Below the pieces are notes generated by a model. It was not told the origin of the DNA, did not search any database, and was given only the letters and a program-made list of their open reading frames with translations. A stretch of 64,000 nucleotides of DNA, taken from positions 37,664,726 to 37,728,725 of the forward strand of contig NW_023998414.1 in NCBI RefSeq assembly GCF_014805625.2, written 5' to 3'. Positions 1 to 12,269 of the stretch are shown here, in pieces (within the stretch, counting starts at the first letter, position 1; each line of letters starts with the position of its first letter). This DNA comes from Glossina fuscipes (lineage: Eukaryota; Arthropoda; Insecta; Diptera; Glossinidae). A program made the translations under genes and the position numbers.

Positions 1-44
1 GGGCGGGCTGGTTGTTTGGTTGGCTAACTGCTTACTGCTGACTG

Positions 45-77
45 TTGGCTGCTGGCTGCTGGCTGCTGGCTGCTGGA
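45..77 (+). repeat. (GGCTGCT)n minisatellite at the window edge
   Basis: About four perfect 7-bp units, in a G/T-rich stretch that contrasts with the AT-rich DNA after it. The 20-211 reading frame over it is compositional only. Confidence 0.8.
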
Positions 78-168
78 TGCTCTTTAAAATTCGAACAACA
101 CACAAGAGTGCGAATCTGGAATTAATATGTTACACCATTGTGAGATTTTCATACTTATATACGCTTTC

Positions 169-193
169 ATATATATATATATATATATATATA
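169..193. repeat. (AT)n microsatellite
   Basis: Twelve AT units, followed downstream by an A run. Confidence 0.9.
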
Positions 194-1703
194 CGTGCAA
201 ACATATATTAAAAAAAAAAAAAAGCAAATATGCATAAAGCTATACAAAGATATATATATATAAACGCATAAAATCATACATGTTTATGCGTGCGTATATG
301 TTAGTATGTATATTTGTGTATATTTAAATATACTGAAAATTTATAAATTTATGTCGAAAATTTTCCCATTTTTCTTTTATAGCATGGCATAGCAGAGTTG
401 CAGTTATGAGACACAAGTGTGAAATATTTGTAATGAACGCACACATATACCTGTGCGTATATTATAAAGATGATCAGTATCCCATTAAGGGTTAAAAATG
501 ATTTAATTTAACTAAATAGGTTTATAACGAGAAGATAAATACGCAGACTGAACGTGTTGCCACAACGTTTAAATACTGCATTACAATTAAAACTTGGCAA
601 GATATTTAATACCCTACGTTACTGAACATATTGTAAGATAAACGATATAAACAACTTGCAATGAACACAATCTCGTAACTGATCTGAGCTTAATGGATAA
701 AATTTATCGAAATGAACGCAGTTCAGGGCTGGATTCGTTCCTTTGCAACAATAACTCATATAAAGAATTCATGGATTCATGGATACACTGTTGTATTGTC
801 GATGTTAATGGTTCGCCTAATGTACATCATGGCCATTCGAATGTTACCCATCTTTTTCGTAAGGCAGAACACCTCCTTCTTAGACAGCAAAAGTAACGCT
901 TCCTATGCTTAGCGTGATACAGAACTCAATTTATTCATATTTCCCAAAATTTATGCGGTGTACACTCTATCTCATAAGCATATAGTGATGCGAAAAACCT
1001 AAATATAATTCGATAATAATTAGAATTTGGCAAACGCTTATAGTCAATTTCTTCCATTTTTTTTTTTTTTTTAAATATAACCAATCACTTAGAGGATTTC
1101 ACCTATATGTGCGACAGGATGATGGTCAGAACGAAGTGAGAAAAGAGAAAGAGAGATGAAGGTAGTATTCATAATGTAACCGGTGTGGGTTCAATCGGTA
1201 CGTGCGATGCTTTTACGGACTGAGCGATTCACTGCAGCTACAACTATAGTTATGGTCTACCGCAATGAGATTTTATCCCGTGAACACCGGCTTGGTAAAC
1301 GCGACTCTTATCTATTCGGTTATGCGGCAGTCTGCACCGCTGTTCGTTTAACTTTTATCCAATGTCGAAAAGGCAAAAACAAATCCCTTACATGAAAAAT
1401 TTCGGAAGAAAATTTTCCATTCAGTGAAACACAAGAAACAAAAAGCACGATCCATAAGGCAAGAGAGAGAAGAGCCGGAGATAATTGGACGCAGGGTAAG
1501 GCAGTTCATAGTGAACAAGCCTTGTAAAGATTTCAGTAAGAAATTGACTTCCACTTTACAAATGCTATATATGTAGTTTTTTAGAAGGATCTGAAACAGG
1601 AAAAATGATAAATATATAAAATCAAAACATTTCCTTGATCTGCATTAATAATGAAATTTGTTGTTTGATCATTACTGTTTGGGTATTCATTGAGCCTAAC
1701 GTA

Positions 1704-1704
<1 letters not shown>

Positions 1705-1747
<43 letters not shown>

Positions 1748-1770
1748 GCACTAGTAGTGGTAGTAGTAGT
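1705..1770 (+). repeat. (AGT)n trinucleotide repeat
   Basis: About 20 AGT/TAG units with two interruptions. It produces a spurious poly-Leu frame on the - strand. Confidence 0.9.
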
Positions 1771-4700
1771 AACAAAGAAATTAAATTATCCTTTAAGGGT
1801 AAGCTTCATTTATTCTGCCTTGACGTACTCACGAAGCTCCTAACCACCCTCGTTCAGAACATATCTATTTATTTATTTATTTACTATTTTTTATTTTTAT
1901 TATTTTTTTTTTTTTTTATTTGTGTTGAAATACGATTAACCAAAGTGAATGACATTTCTCAAGAGATTTATCAAATAGGAAAAAAAGTGAAATTTAAATT
2001 TTCCAAATCATCACCATAAAAAAAAAGAGGAAGAAAAGAAAAACCAAACACGATATAAGACAACACAATAATGGCAACAACCCCCGAAGACTTTGCTCTC
2101 AAACGTTGAAAGGCAAGCAAGCAATATACATAAGTCTATAATATTTACTTTAAGTATTTACTTAGAAATGTTTTTGTCAACTGTAATGTCAGTTTATTTG
2201 ATAATCAACATTAGAGGTGGTTAAAAAGGAGTTTAACCGATTGTGTAAACGAACATAAAAGGATAAAATGTTTACTCGCGACTGTTCATTTAGCTTAAAA
2301 CGTAATGAAGCAATTGAATATTTAAGTATTAAGCATAGAAAATGAATGAATTCTTCTTCCTTATGTGAACCTTATACAAAACATACTTACCTATCTATCT
2401 ATCTGCCTACCTACCCACCTAAGTGAAAAATGCCTTTTCTCGAACTTTTGTTACAAGATAGCATTAGCCATAAGAAAAAAGCAGGACAGATAGAAAAAAA
2501 AAAAAAAAAAATGAAGGTAAGGTAAACGGTTCCTTTACTTTAATCTTAATTTAATAATTTTTTACCTTTACGTTTACATAATTGTTAAAAACAAAAAAAA
2601 AATAATAAAAAAAAAAATAAACAAATAAATAAATAAATAAATAATAATTTGTTTAAAAATCCAGATTATCTCATTTAAGTATGCACTGACCAGCCCACTA
2701 ACAACCCACACATACGTACATGCAACAATGGCCAATTATTAGGTTTGTTAAGTGCATTATATACATTTCATCGATAGATCGATAGATAGATAAAGATCGG
2801 CACATATGTTTAACGTGTTATGGAAGACAAAAGACTTAAGTAAAAAACTCTGCAAACGAAACGAGATCATCATTTAAATGATCAAAGACTATTAGTAAAG
2901 CACATATGTATCTATATATGTATTCATCATTGCCATTATTATCACCTCAACTGATCAATATTTAAAAAAAAAAAAAAAAATGAAAAGATAAACATACAAT
3001 AAATGATGGTAAACAAAAAAAAACTTCCCCTATAATCTCTCTATTCATCAGTCTGTCTACGCTATTGCATACGATAGCGATAACGACGATAATGCCGATG
3101 ATAATGATGATGGCATGTGTGAAATATCTTTCTTACGTGATTCAGGTAAAGTCCTCTTTCTTTTTTCTTTTATTTTCTATTGCGTAAAGATTTGCTGATC
3201 AGAGAAGCATTCCAAATTAAAACTGACAGATTATTATTAGCGCAACATAAACAACAAAACACATACGTTTATTTATTTTGGATAATATCGAGATAATTTA
3301 ATGCCTATTATCGTCGTAATGCTTTTAACATAATTACACAATATTGTTAAGTTTTTCTTTTGTAATAGTTTTAGAAAAAAATTAAACTCAAAAGAAAAAT
3401 CATACACATATATGTAATCAATCGTACAAAAAACTGGACTCTGAAAGTATTTGGTCAAGCAAAGGCATTCAAGAAACATCTCAGCAAAATATCATTTGAT
3501 AAGAATGGCGAGATCAGCCTCTTACAATGAGGAGTACAAGCTCAAGACGAAATTCATGATCATTTATATAACTAAATGAAATCGATCCCAACGACTGATT
3601 ACGGTAATGTCGCCTCGATCAGGGCTATGACGATTGCGTTTAGACTCGATTGCATTCGGTAAAAGTCAATAAGCATTCATTTGTATAATTTTTCAGTGTT
3701 GATGACGATTTCGAAACCAAAGGCATACTACGGTACGAAAACTGAAGGAAAAATGATCAAAAATATATTATATATATCTAAAATAGATATGGTAATTATA
3801 ACTGAACACAGTTTAGGTGGGCTGATTAGTGACCGTCTATGACTATCAAAGTAGTAAACGAACGAACGGAGTCCGCTTTGCATCATGTATGGAAATTATT
3901 TCTAACCAGCTTTTTTATGAAAGGGTGCCTGCTTTCTACGCCAAGCATCCACTTTTGAATATGATCGTGCGAATCAAAGTCCTGCTCGAGCAGCTAATAA
4001 GGCATCGATTGAAGTAAATGCCAATCAGGAGGAGTAATAACTGACGAATGCATTGCAATTCAGTGCCGCTAAGCCTTCTTTTGCCATGTGGAGACGAAAT
4101 CATAAATTCTACCGATTGCATCGATTATTGTTGACAGCACGTCTTAGTAATTGCTCGGTTAGAGCAACTCATAAAACACACAACTATACACAACTACCAA
4201 TTATCACTGTCCCTTTCCCAGCTGGTTGTTTAGCATTTGATTTCTCATAGCGTAACCGGCATGCATCATCCATAAACGACTTGGCAGCGCTATCCTTCGG
4301 GCTTTAGGAGCGAAACTAGCGTTTAGCGTGTTTGGCAGTTTCCTTCCCTTGCTTTCTTTATTGGCCTTGGAGCTTGATCCATTCAAAGTTCCTAAAATTT
4401 TATCCAAATAAAAAGAGAAGCATCTATAAGTGGGATAACTGAAAGGATAATCTCAGTTTTAATCTCTTAGCATAACCGCCTGTTCTTATGCCAAGGCGTT
4501 ACAAGGTCTTAGGTTTACCCTTCTCTAAGGAAGAGTAGAAGCAAAATTACCTAACAGTTTAGAGAATTTAAAAGAGTCATGTGGTTCTCTACTCTATCAA
4601 GACTTCTTCTATCAATTTCACACAAAAGGCAAAACTATCCCACAACGAGCTTAAGTTTAATTTCAATAAACATGCTTGCGTCTTGCAAACGTTATTATCT

Positions 4701-5568
4701 TAGCAAACTTGGTAAGATGTACTTGGCCGGAACATATAAAGCTAGATTTAAAAACAATATGAAAATAAAATGAAAGGAAAGTTTTTTGCGTCGACTTTTC
4801 ACAAATCCAAAAAAATAATAATTAGTTAGTTTGAAAAGTATTGAGCTTTTACGAACTCAAAGATCATAGATACGCTTCATGCATTCAGTTCATGAAAATA
4901 CATAATGTCGTGCAGGATTAGGCAAAAGTTTAGAATTTCAAATCTTTCGAAAATGATCAAAAAATAAAAAAAAAATTAAATTATTTTAAGCCGATCACGT
5001 TTCGCGCTCTTCTGTATGTTCTCCAAGACTTGGTGTTGCGGTTTGAAGACATGAAACATAAATATGCCATGAGTCAGTGTATTAAGGCAAGCTTGTAAAT
5101 GTGTTTGTGTAAATATGAGAACAAAACACGATTTGCTTGCAAGTGAGCCATTAGCTAAGCTACAGGCCTTAGCCACGCATTAGTCAGATCAGCTAAAGTT
5201 CCTTCAGCTATTCACCCCATCTAGGTAAGTTATGTCGATAAACATACATACATTAGTGATGGAAAAAATATGAAATGAGCTTTTTCGAGCCAAAAATAAA
5301 TGAACACAATCTGTTCAAGATCAACAATAGATGGCTAAGCCTCGCGAACAAAGCAACGAAAACTCTTTGATTTGATTGTCTAACATAAAAAATAAAAATA
5401 AATAAATAAATAAATAAACAAATAAAAGTTGAAAAAAAAAAGAACGCTAATGCAAGAGTAGACTAAGAATGGAGAGATTAAGTCAATGAAATACCAACAG
5501 TGTCGTAGGTTAGGATTTTGATGTTATGTTGCAAAGGGTTGCTTCATAAATAAACAAAAGTAAAAGTA

Positions 5569-5599
<31 letters not shown>

Positions 5600-7590
5600 A
5601 TATGCACCCGAAACCCCCCGCCACGTAAGGAATAATGTTTTCAAATAATTTAATGAATAAATTTCGGTTGACATTTAAGAATTTTTTGTTTGGTTAAACA
5701 AAAAAACAAAAAAAAAACTACTCTTACTACTTACGACTAATGTTTGCAATGTAGATAAAAAGGTAATCAGAACACCTTGCTTGATCAACTGAAAGCAGAC
5801 ATGCATTCAACATATGACAACAATCGCCTCGTCTGCGCTGTTGTTATACAATGCATTATGTTATGTTGTATTTGCCAAATCGTCTTAAGTTGTAAAAGAC
5901 AATGTATATCGGTTTTAATCCGTAATCAATCTCAACTTGTCCTTTACCTTCTTGCCGCCATACATACCTGTATATGTACATCCATAACATAACGCAACAT
6001 AACATTACAGGTGTTGATCGTCGTAAAACGACAGATCCCAGCAATTTTTCCCAAGATCTTGCAAAAATTGAAAAAAAAAACACATAAATGTCCCTTAACA
6101 TCATTTTTCTCCATTTCACTTCTTTTTTTTTTTTTTTGTGTACTTTTCTCTGCCATTATCTTAAATGCAATAAGCGGATGATATTAACTTATTTGCTCAG
6201 ACTCAATTGCTTTGACTGTTATGTAAAGACATGACATATATATGTACATATAAGTATGATGCACAGTTTACTGGGAAATAGTTTTCCAGCAGCAACGAAC
6301 GACTGCATTTCATAACAATAATATTTGTCAAGTTGTTGATTTTTTAATCATCATAATCTTATGATGTATCACTTTCTTCCCTTACAAACACTTATACAGA
6401 CATAAAATATGAAATTTACTTAAATCGTTTTCGGCTCCCATACGCATGTGCACCCATATCTATGACTAATTACTACTGTTTGCCATTATTCCTATACTCT
6501 TCGCGGCCTCGTATTCTTCTCTTCAGCATTTTCCTAATCATTACCAAATTTCTTCTTCCCTTTTTCAATCACATTTTAATGCGGACCAATATCAATTGTT
6601 TAGATCATTTGCGAGTAACTTCCATAATGTATTTTTAATAAATGTAACATCTTAAATCGATATAGTTGATCGTCTCTGCTTCGTGATTCGTTCATCTGTC
6701 ATCTGTCTGTCGATCGTGTGAGTGCTTAAAGAACTAAAATTCCATTCATAAATATTTGGAAAAACAAAGTTGAAAAAAGTTCATTAAAAATTCATTAGTG
6801 ACTTCGGGATCTACAGCACCGTTAGATATCACTTACGGATCTACAGTGGACATGAATAGGGAATTTGGCTCGAGCAATTGCTGATGTCGTGTAAAGATTC
6901 CGCGAATAGAATTCTCGACGCATTCATACTTCCTTGAGTCTACTCTTTTTTCTGCATTTATTTGATTTATTGTGCGTTTTTTTAAGTTTCTATTCAACTT
7001 ATTTTCGTGTGACCTTGACACTTCCCTTTATCAGTTCATGCTGCAATTTTCTCCTTTATTGCAAATATCGGACGTCACCAAACGGCGAGTTATCGTTTGC
7101 CTAAGAATCCCTTTGACATGCATGTTAAATAAGAGGCTATGGAGATTGCATTGCTACAAGCTAAGTTCATTAATTCTAAATCTAATATGTCGTCTGTCAC
7201 GTCCTAGCGGATTAATTTTCTGTCTCCTTTGTTTACTCTCCCTTCGGTCATGACAATGTGAAACAGCTTTTCAATATAATCAGCATAATAATATCCACGA
7301 TTTTGATATTCATTCTTAACAGACAATTATCATTGGATAAGCCTTTAAGCGAAAGGTCTGGCTTTAGGAATACTTTCCAGTTGCAAGCAATCGCAATGTT
7401 ATCTAGTTAGCAGAACTATTTAGATTTATTTTCCTCGCCTTGAAAAACACAATAAAATTCCAGTTTATTCCGTATATACGTATATGTCTCGTAAATAATA
7501 GATTTGTCACTGAATATCTGTAGACTTCCGTTTTAATTATGATTTCATGGAAATCGGGGTCGGTTAAAGAAGTGAATTGAACCCCTTAAA

Positions 7591-7735
7591 AAAAATATTT
7601 CACGAACACTTATAACACCTATGATGTAAAGATACCTTAAGTTTGTGCGGATAAATGCAACATCCAGAAGGACTTAAGGTAGACTCAACTTTTATTATAC
7701 GAATCGATTCAGAATCCCTTTCAATTTACTTTTAA
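7591..7735 (+). repeat. Dispersed repeat family, copy 1
   Basis: The order of blocks is TTAAGTTTGTGCGGATAAAT, GCAACATCCAGAAGGACTTAA, then TTTTATTATACGAATCGATTC. The same blocks recur at 10.9, 51.3, 51.5, 46.6, 47.1 and 57.4 kb. No ORF is present. The family is not identified; it may be a non-autonomous transposon or SINE-like element. Confidence 0.65.
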
Positions 7736-7904
7736 TTAAACTTTTCTAAAATATTGAATTTTGACTTTTCATCGTCGCAATAGTTTTGGCTTTAATTTGG
7801 CTGAATTAGGCTGGTTAGGACCTAAAAAACAAAAACAACAACAATAACAACAAAATAATATTAGGTTTAGTCTGCGCACGCAAACTAAGAACCTATCTAT
7901 CGCA

Positions 7905-8050
7905 GATAGTCAAGCAGATAGTCGGACAAATGATCGAATCACAATCGAACGAATGATCGAACACATGGTCGGGCAAATGATTAGGTAAATGGCCGGGGAA
8001 GACATTGGGCCAGAAGATGGGAGAGACGAACGGCCAAGCAGACGAACATG
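7905..8050 (+). repeat. Degenerate 12-bp tandem repeat
   Basis: Units of the type ATGATCGAACRN / AATGGCCGGGNA repeat with roughly 12-bp spacing (AATGATCGAATC, AATGATCGAACA, AATGATTAGGTA, AATGGCCGGGGA). On the - strand they give a Pro-x-x-x tetrapeptide pattern (PNHLPDHVFDH), which explains the open frame there. Probably an old minisatellite. Confidence 0.55.
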
Positions 8051-10567
8051 AGCACGTACTTAAAAAGCTAAGGTAATTGAAAATAAATCGAAAACCCAAA
8101 ATTTTAAAAATATTATAAAATCTCTGACAAAATCCATATCATCATCTCGCCGATTAATCGACCTTTCTAACGACAGATATCAGGCCTTTTTTCTCAAATC
8201 AAAGACGAAAACGAACATGATTTGACAACTTGGATAATTGATTTCTAATTAATATTTTATTTCTAGCTTGGGATAAACGTAGAATCATTACGAAGGGTGA
8301 GAAACCCTTAAATGCCGAACCATTCAATATCTAAGCATAAAATTCACAAAGGAATAACAACAACAAAAATGTACTTGGAAGTACTGCAGAAAAAGGAATA
8401 TGTCAAGCATTTAGATAGACACATGATGACCGATGATCACCGGTCCACATTAAGCTGGAATACTTTCATCAGTGAATGAATAAATACCCTTAGAACTTCC
8501 CCACTGTCCATATGAAGCATGAAGATTGAAAATTATCTTATCTTGCATTGTATTCGTGACTTCCGGAAACTATTCTTTATTGTTTGTTTACCTGTTATCG
8601 CTGTGTTCTGTGCGCAATTTAATAAATAGATGCAAAAATCGTAGCATTCTCATGCATTCTCTTATTAAGCCATATTAACATTGAGCATTTGAATGTGAAT
8701 AGTAATACACCACGAGCTGGCGATTGGAAAACTTACCCATCCAAGGCACCAGCTATTGCTTGCTAATAGAAACGTATCTCACTGTTGATGACGAACTCAT
8801 TAATTTATTTTTTAGTTTTTTTCTGGTATGCGTAGACCAACATGCAAACAAAGCAAAAAAACTGGCCTTCAGAAATTTGTAAACATTTTTCAATTTAAAT
8901 TGAAATCGGGTCCCGAGAGGAATCATAAATTATAAATGATTTAAAAAAAAATTATTTTATACAAAGCAAAAGAAAACAAACTATTTTAACTCTTTTCCTT
9001 TTCCTTTTTCTTCTTCTTCTTCTTCTTTTTGTTTTTTTTTTTTTTTTTTTTTTTGCTCTGCCAACAATTTGTTCAATCTGGCCTAATAAAAAAATCGATG
9101 TCAAAAAAAAAAAAAAAGAAGAATTTGAAAGCATCATAAAAAAAGGAATTCTCGTGAAAAAAGGAAAAACAAACAGGACTAAAAAAGGATTAACAAAAAA
9201 AAAAAAAAAAAAAAAAAAAAATGTTAAGCATTATAAAGTAGTATTATTTTTTTTCATTTTCATTTTCATTTTGTTTTTTTTTTGTTTCTAGCATGTCATC
9301 ATCATAAAATAATTGTCACGGCAATTCCAAGTACTAATGTCAGCTCTAATGGGCCCTTAGAGCGACACAACCCTTTTTTAAGTGAAATTTCATTTTTTAT
9401 TATTACAGAGCGTCGTCGTGGGTAAATCATTTTTCTTTACATTTGGTTACAGTTAACAGGCATAACAATTGCAAATTGTATTTGTAGGTCAGTCAGGACA
9501 AACAAAAACTGCAAGGAACCCGAAATCGATTCAAATAGAAAAGACGAGCGTGAATTTGTTCGTTTCGTAAATACATAAAAAAAACAAAGATAAATAAATA
9601 AATAAATAAACGAATAAAAAAAATTTTAAAGCCACCAAGGATCGGAAAACAAAAATTGGAAACAACAATAACAACAACAAGAATAAGAACTAAACGAAAA
9701 AAAAACACACACACACATACACACACATACATACACTTATACAAACATCCATATATATGGTTACAATTTCTATATAGAACGATCCTGGAAACGGGTGCAA
9801 GTTGAACCCTTTACGGGTTCTCGTGAAAAGTAAAATTCAAGGACACTAATACTCTCTTTGTAATTGAAAACAAAAATTTTTTACTTTACAACGTTTAAAG
9901 CACACAAACCAGTTAACTATTAAACTATTAAACTAGTTACGTTTGATTTCCGCATAAACAAGTCAGTCAGTCTCAAGTAGTTAAGTATTTGGCCAAAAAT
10001 AAATTCTTCACATTTGGTTTGACTCTTTGGTGAAACGGTTAAATTCATGGTCAGCATGAATTTCTTTTATATGAATTATGGTAAATATCATCAATTGATT
10101 TGATCTAATTTGGTTGATTCGTTCCTTTTGCTCCCCTAACTAAGCAACTAGGTCCGGCCTTAACTCGTCCTCATCTCTCTTTTTAATAGATGTCAATAAC
10201 TGTCATAATAAGTCAATATTTAGTTACAGTTAAATTTCTTTTAACAATAGAAAGCCGACCTTATGCTCTTAACGGGTTATAAGAAAATTTTACAAAAACC
10301 AAAAAAAAAAAGAAGAAAAATCGTTTACACCAATCAAGATATTAATAAGAAACAAGTGTTGGCGGTTAACTTAATTCATTTTTTTGATCTCTCTACCGGC
10401 ATATTTTGATTAGTTCTATTCTTTCGATTAAGTTTCATTTTTCTTTGGTTTAACCGCTTTGTCTATCGACTTTAAAAATATTTGGTTTCCTTTGTTCACT
10501 TTATGAGCCTTAACAAATTTCTCCTTACTTTTCGTTCTCATCTAATTATAATTTACTGATCACCACC

Positions 10568-10569
<2 letters not shown>

Positions 10570-10602
<33 letters not shown>
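10570..10602. repeat. (AT)n microsatellite
   Basis: About 16 AT units followed by ATGT units. Confidence 0.92.
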
Positions 10603-10614
<12 letters not shown>

Positions 10615-10897
10615 ATACAATGCAAGATAAACTTGAAAAAAAAAAAAAAAAACAAATTTTCTTTTTTAAATTGTTTTAAGCAAATCGCCCTCGCTTCGAT
10701 AAATGTGTAATAAATATTTTAACATATACATATGAAAATTTTTCATTTCGAAAGTGATATGAGTCAGCTTATCTTAGTCGCAATAATATGCCAGAAATCG
10801 TCTTATGTGACCATATGAGGCAATGAATAAAACTGCCGAAATCTTATATAATTCATAAAATGCTTGATACATATAGTAAGGAAGTGTAATTATATCC

Positions 10898-11050
10898 TAC
10901 CTACTACCCGCGATACAAGGTATATTAAGTTTGTGCACACATATGTAACACCCAGAAGGGTTTAAGATAAGCCCTCCTTTTATTATACCGATTCAAACCG
11001 ATTTCCTCAATCGATCTAAGCTTCTCTGTCCGTCTGTAAATTTGTGTTCA
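10898..11050 (+). repeat. Dispersed repeat family, copy 2
   Basis: This copy contains GGTATATTAAGTTTGTGCAC, TAACACCCAGAAGGGTTTAAG, CTTTTATTATACCGATT and TCGATCTAAGCTTCTCTGTCC. It is the fullest match to copies 1 and 4. The downstream stretch to about 11340 has no recognisable coding content. Confidence 0.65.
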
Positions 11051-11669
11051 AGCCACAGATTGCATATCCCCATATAATATCGTATTTTAAAAATTCGTTA
11101 TATGGAAAAAAAATTGCAATCTTTAACAATTCGCGACAAAACTCGTTCCGGACGAGTATTTGCACATTTTAAATTGATATGGAAAATTTGGTTCGGCTGC
11201 AAAAGCATTAGGCAAAAGCTCAAGACTCCACTTTAAAGACAGAGAATAATCCTATCGGTTATCGTTCGTTTTTAGTGCGCTTCAAATCCAATATTCCGTT
11301 ATTTTGGAGATGTTTTAATCCGTAATTATTCTCATGCTTTGTTAAAAAAAATTACATACGTAGATTGTAATCGTAGATGGATAAATACCACACAGTTCAG
11401 CATGAACATAAACCCGGAAATTTAGGAAAAAAGGAGTGGAAGAAAAAAAAAATTAATTTCATTTTAAAATGAAATTGAAACTACTTTAGGAAAATTCCGA
11501 AAATACTTGAATTTAAACGCATTTATTATTATTCTTATTAATTCAGCGATTTTTAAGACGCCTAACATCTAATTGCATCTATAAAAAAAAGAAACAAAAT
11601 TAATTCATTCAAACAAATATAAAGTAATGTAACATAGAAACAATGCAACGTTTCTTATTTGAATATAAA

Positions 11670-11670
11670 G

Positions 11671-11714
<44 letters not shown>
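11670..11714. repeat. A run followed by (TA)n
   Basis: About 17 A followed by 14 TA units. Confidence 0.9.
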
Positions 11715-11716
<2 letters not shown>

Positions 11717-12253
11717 AAAAAGTGATATAAACTACAATATTTGAAAAAATGAACCGGTTTTTGCTTTTACTAATGATTTAATTTTCCGTACTCTATGCAC
11801 GAATGATGACAAATGCTACTAATTGACCGAAAGTAGCTAAAATTAAATAAAAACACTATGGTGGCCAACGGCTCATGATTAAATACCCTACACCATACTA
11901 ATATCATTTATATAACAACTTTTCAAAACAAGGCGTTATATGCGTAGTGGTTGAAGAATTCGTTCGATCCATCCGAAATTTGATACTTATAGTATAACGC
12001 TTATCGCTTTATTTGTTTTTCTTTTTTTTTTACTTAGCAATGTGGCTGGTTAAGTAGGATTATAGGAGGAGGAGGAGGGAAAAGTGGAAATGTCCGAGTT
12101 CTAATTTACCCGAACAATACCAGGACGTACGGATGGAAGCGCCAAGATAGTCACAAGCACTCTTGCTAAAGGACTATATTGGCGGAGAAATTTCTTTTCT
12201 TTCCGTCGCACTCATGCCGTAGCGGTACATACACATAAGAATAACGCAACGAA

Positions 12254-12269
12254 CCCCCCCCCCCCCCCC
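12254..12269. repeat. Poly-C homopolymer, 16 bases
   Basis: An unbroken run of 16 C in otherwise AT-rich DNA; C/G homopolymers of this length are rare in this window. Confidence 0.95.

Larger units (their letters stand above)
1..7590. other. Non-coding, low-complexity stretch
   Basis: It holds microsatellites and A/T runs but no gene I can support. Small ORFs at 693-912, 1183-1395 and 6972-7253 lack splice context or recognisable domains. The block 3820-4410 has raised GC and several overlapping short frames on both strands (for example 4407-4204 on -). It may be a decayed mobile element, but no family was recognised. Confidence 0.6.
7740..10897. other. Non-coding stretch between dispersed repeat copies
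   Basis: AT-rich, with long A and T runs at 9020-9060 and 9195-9220. The only structure noted is the degenerate 12-bp repeat at 7905-8050. No gene seen. Confidence 0.6.

Noticed and set aside
5756..5815. 54-bp segment between TTTCAG and GTAAGT on the - strand
   Set aside because: Open in two frames but with no coding-like composition; short AT-rich segments between chance splice signals are expected at this rate.
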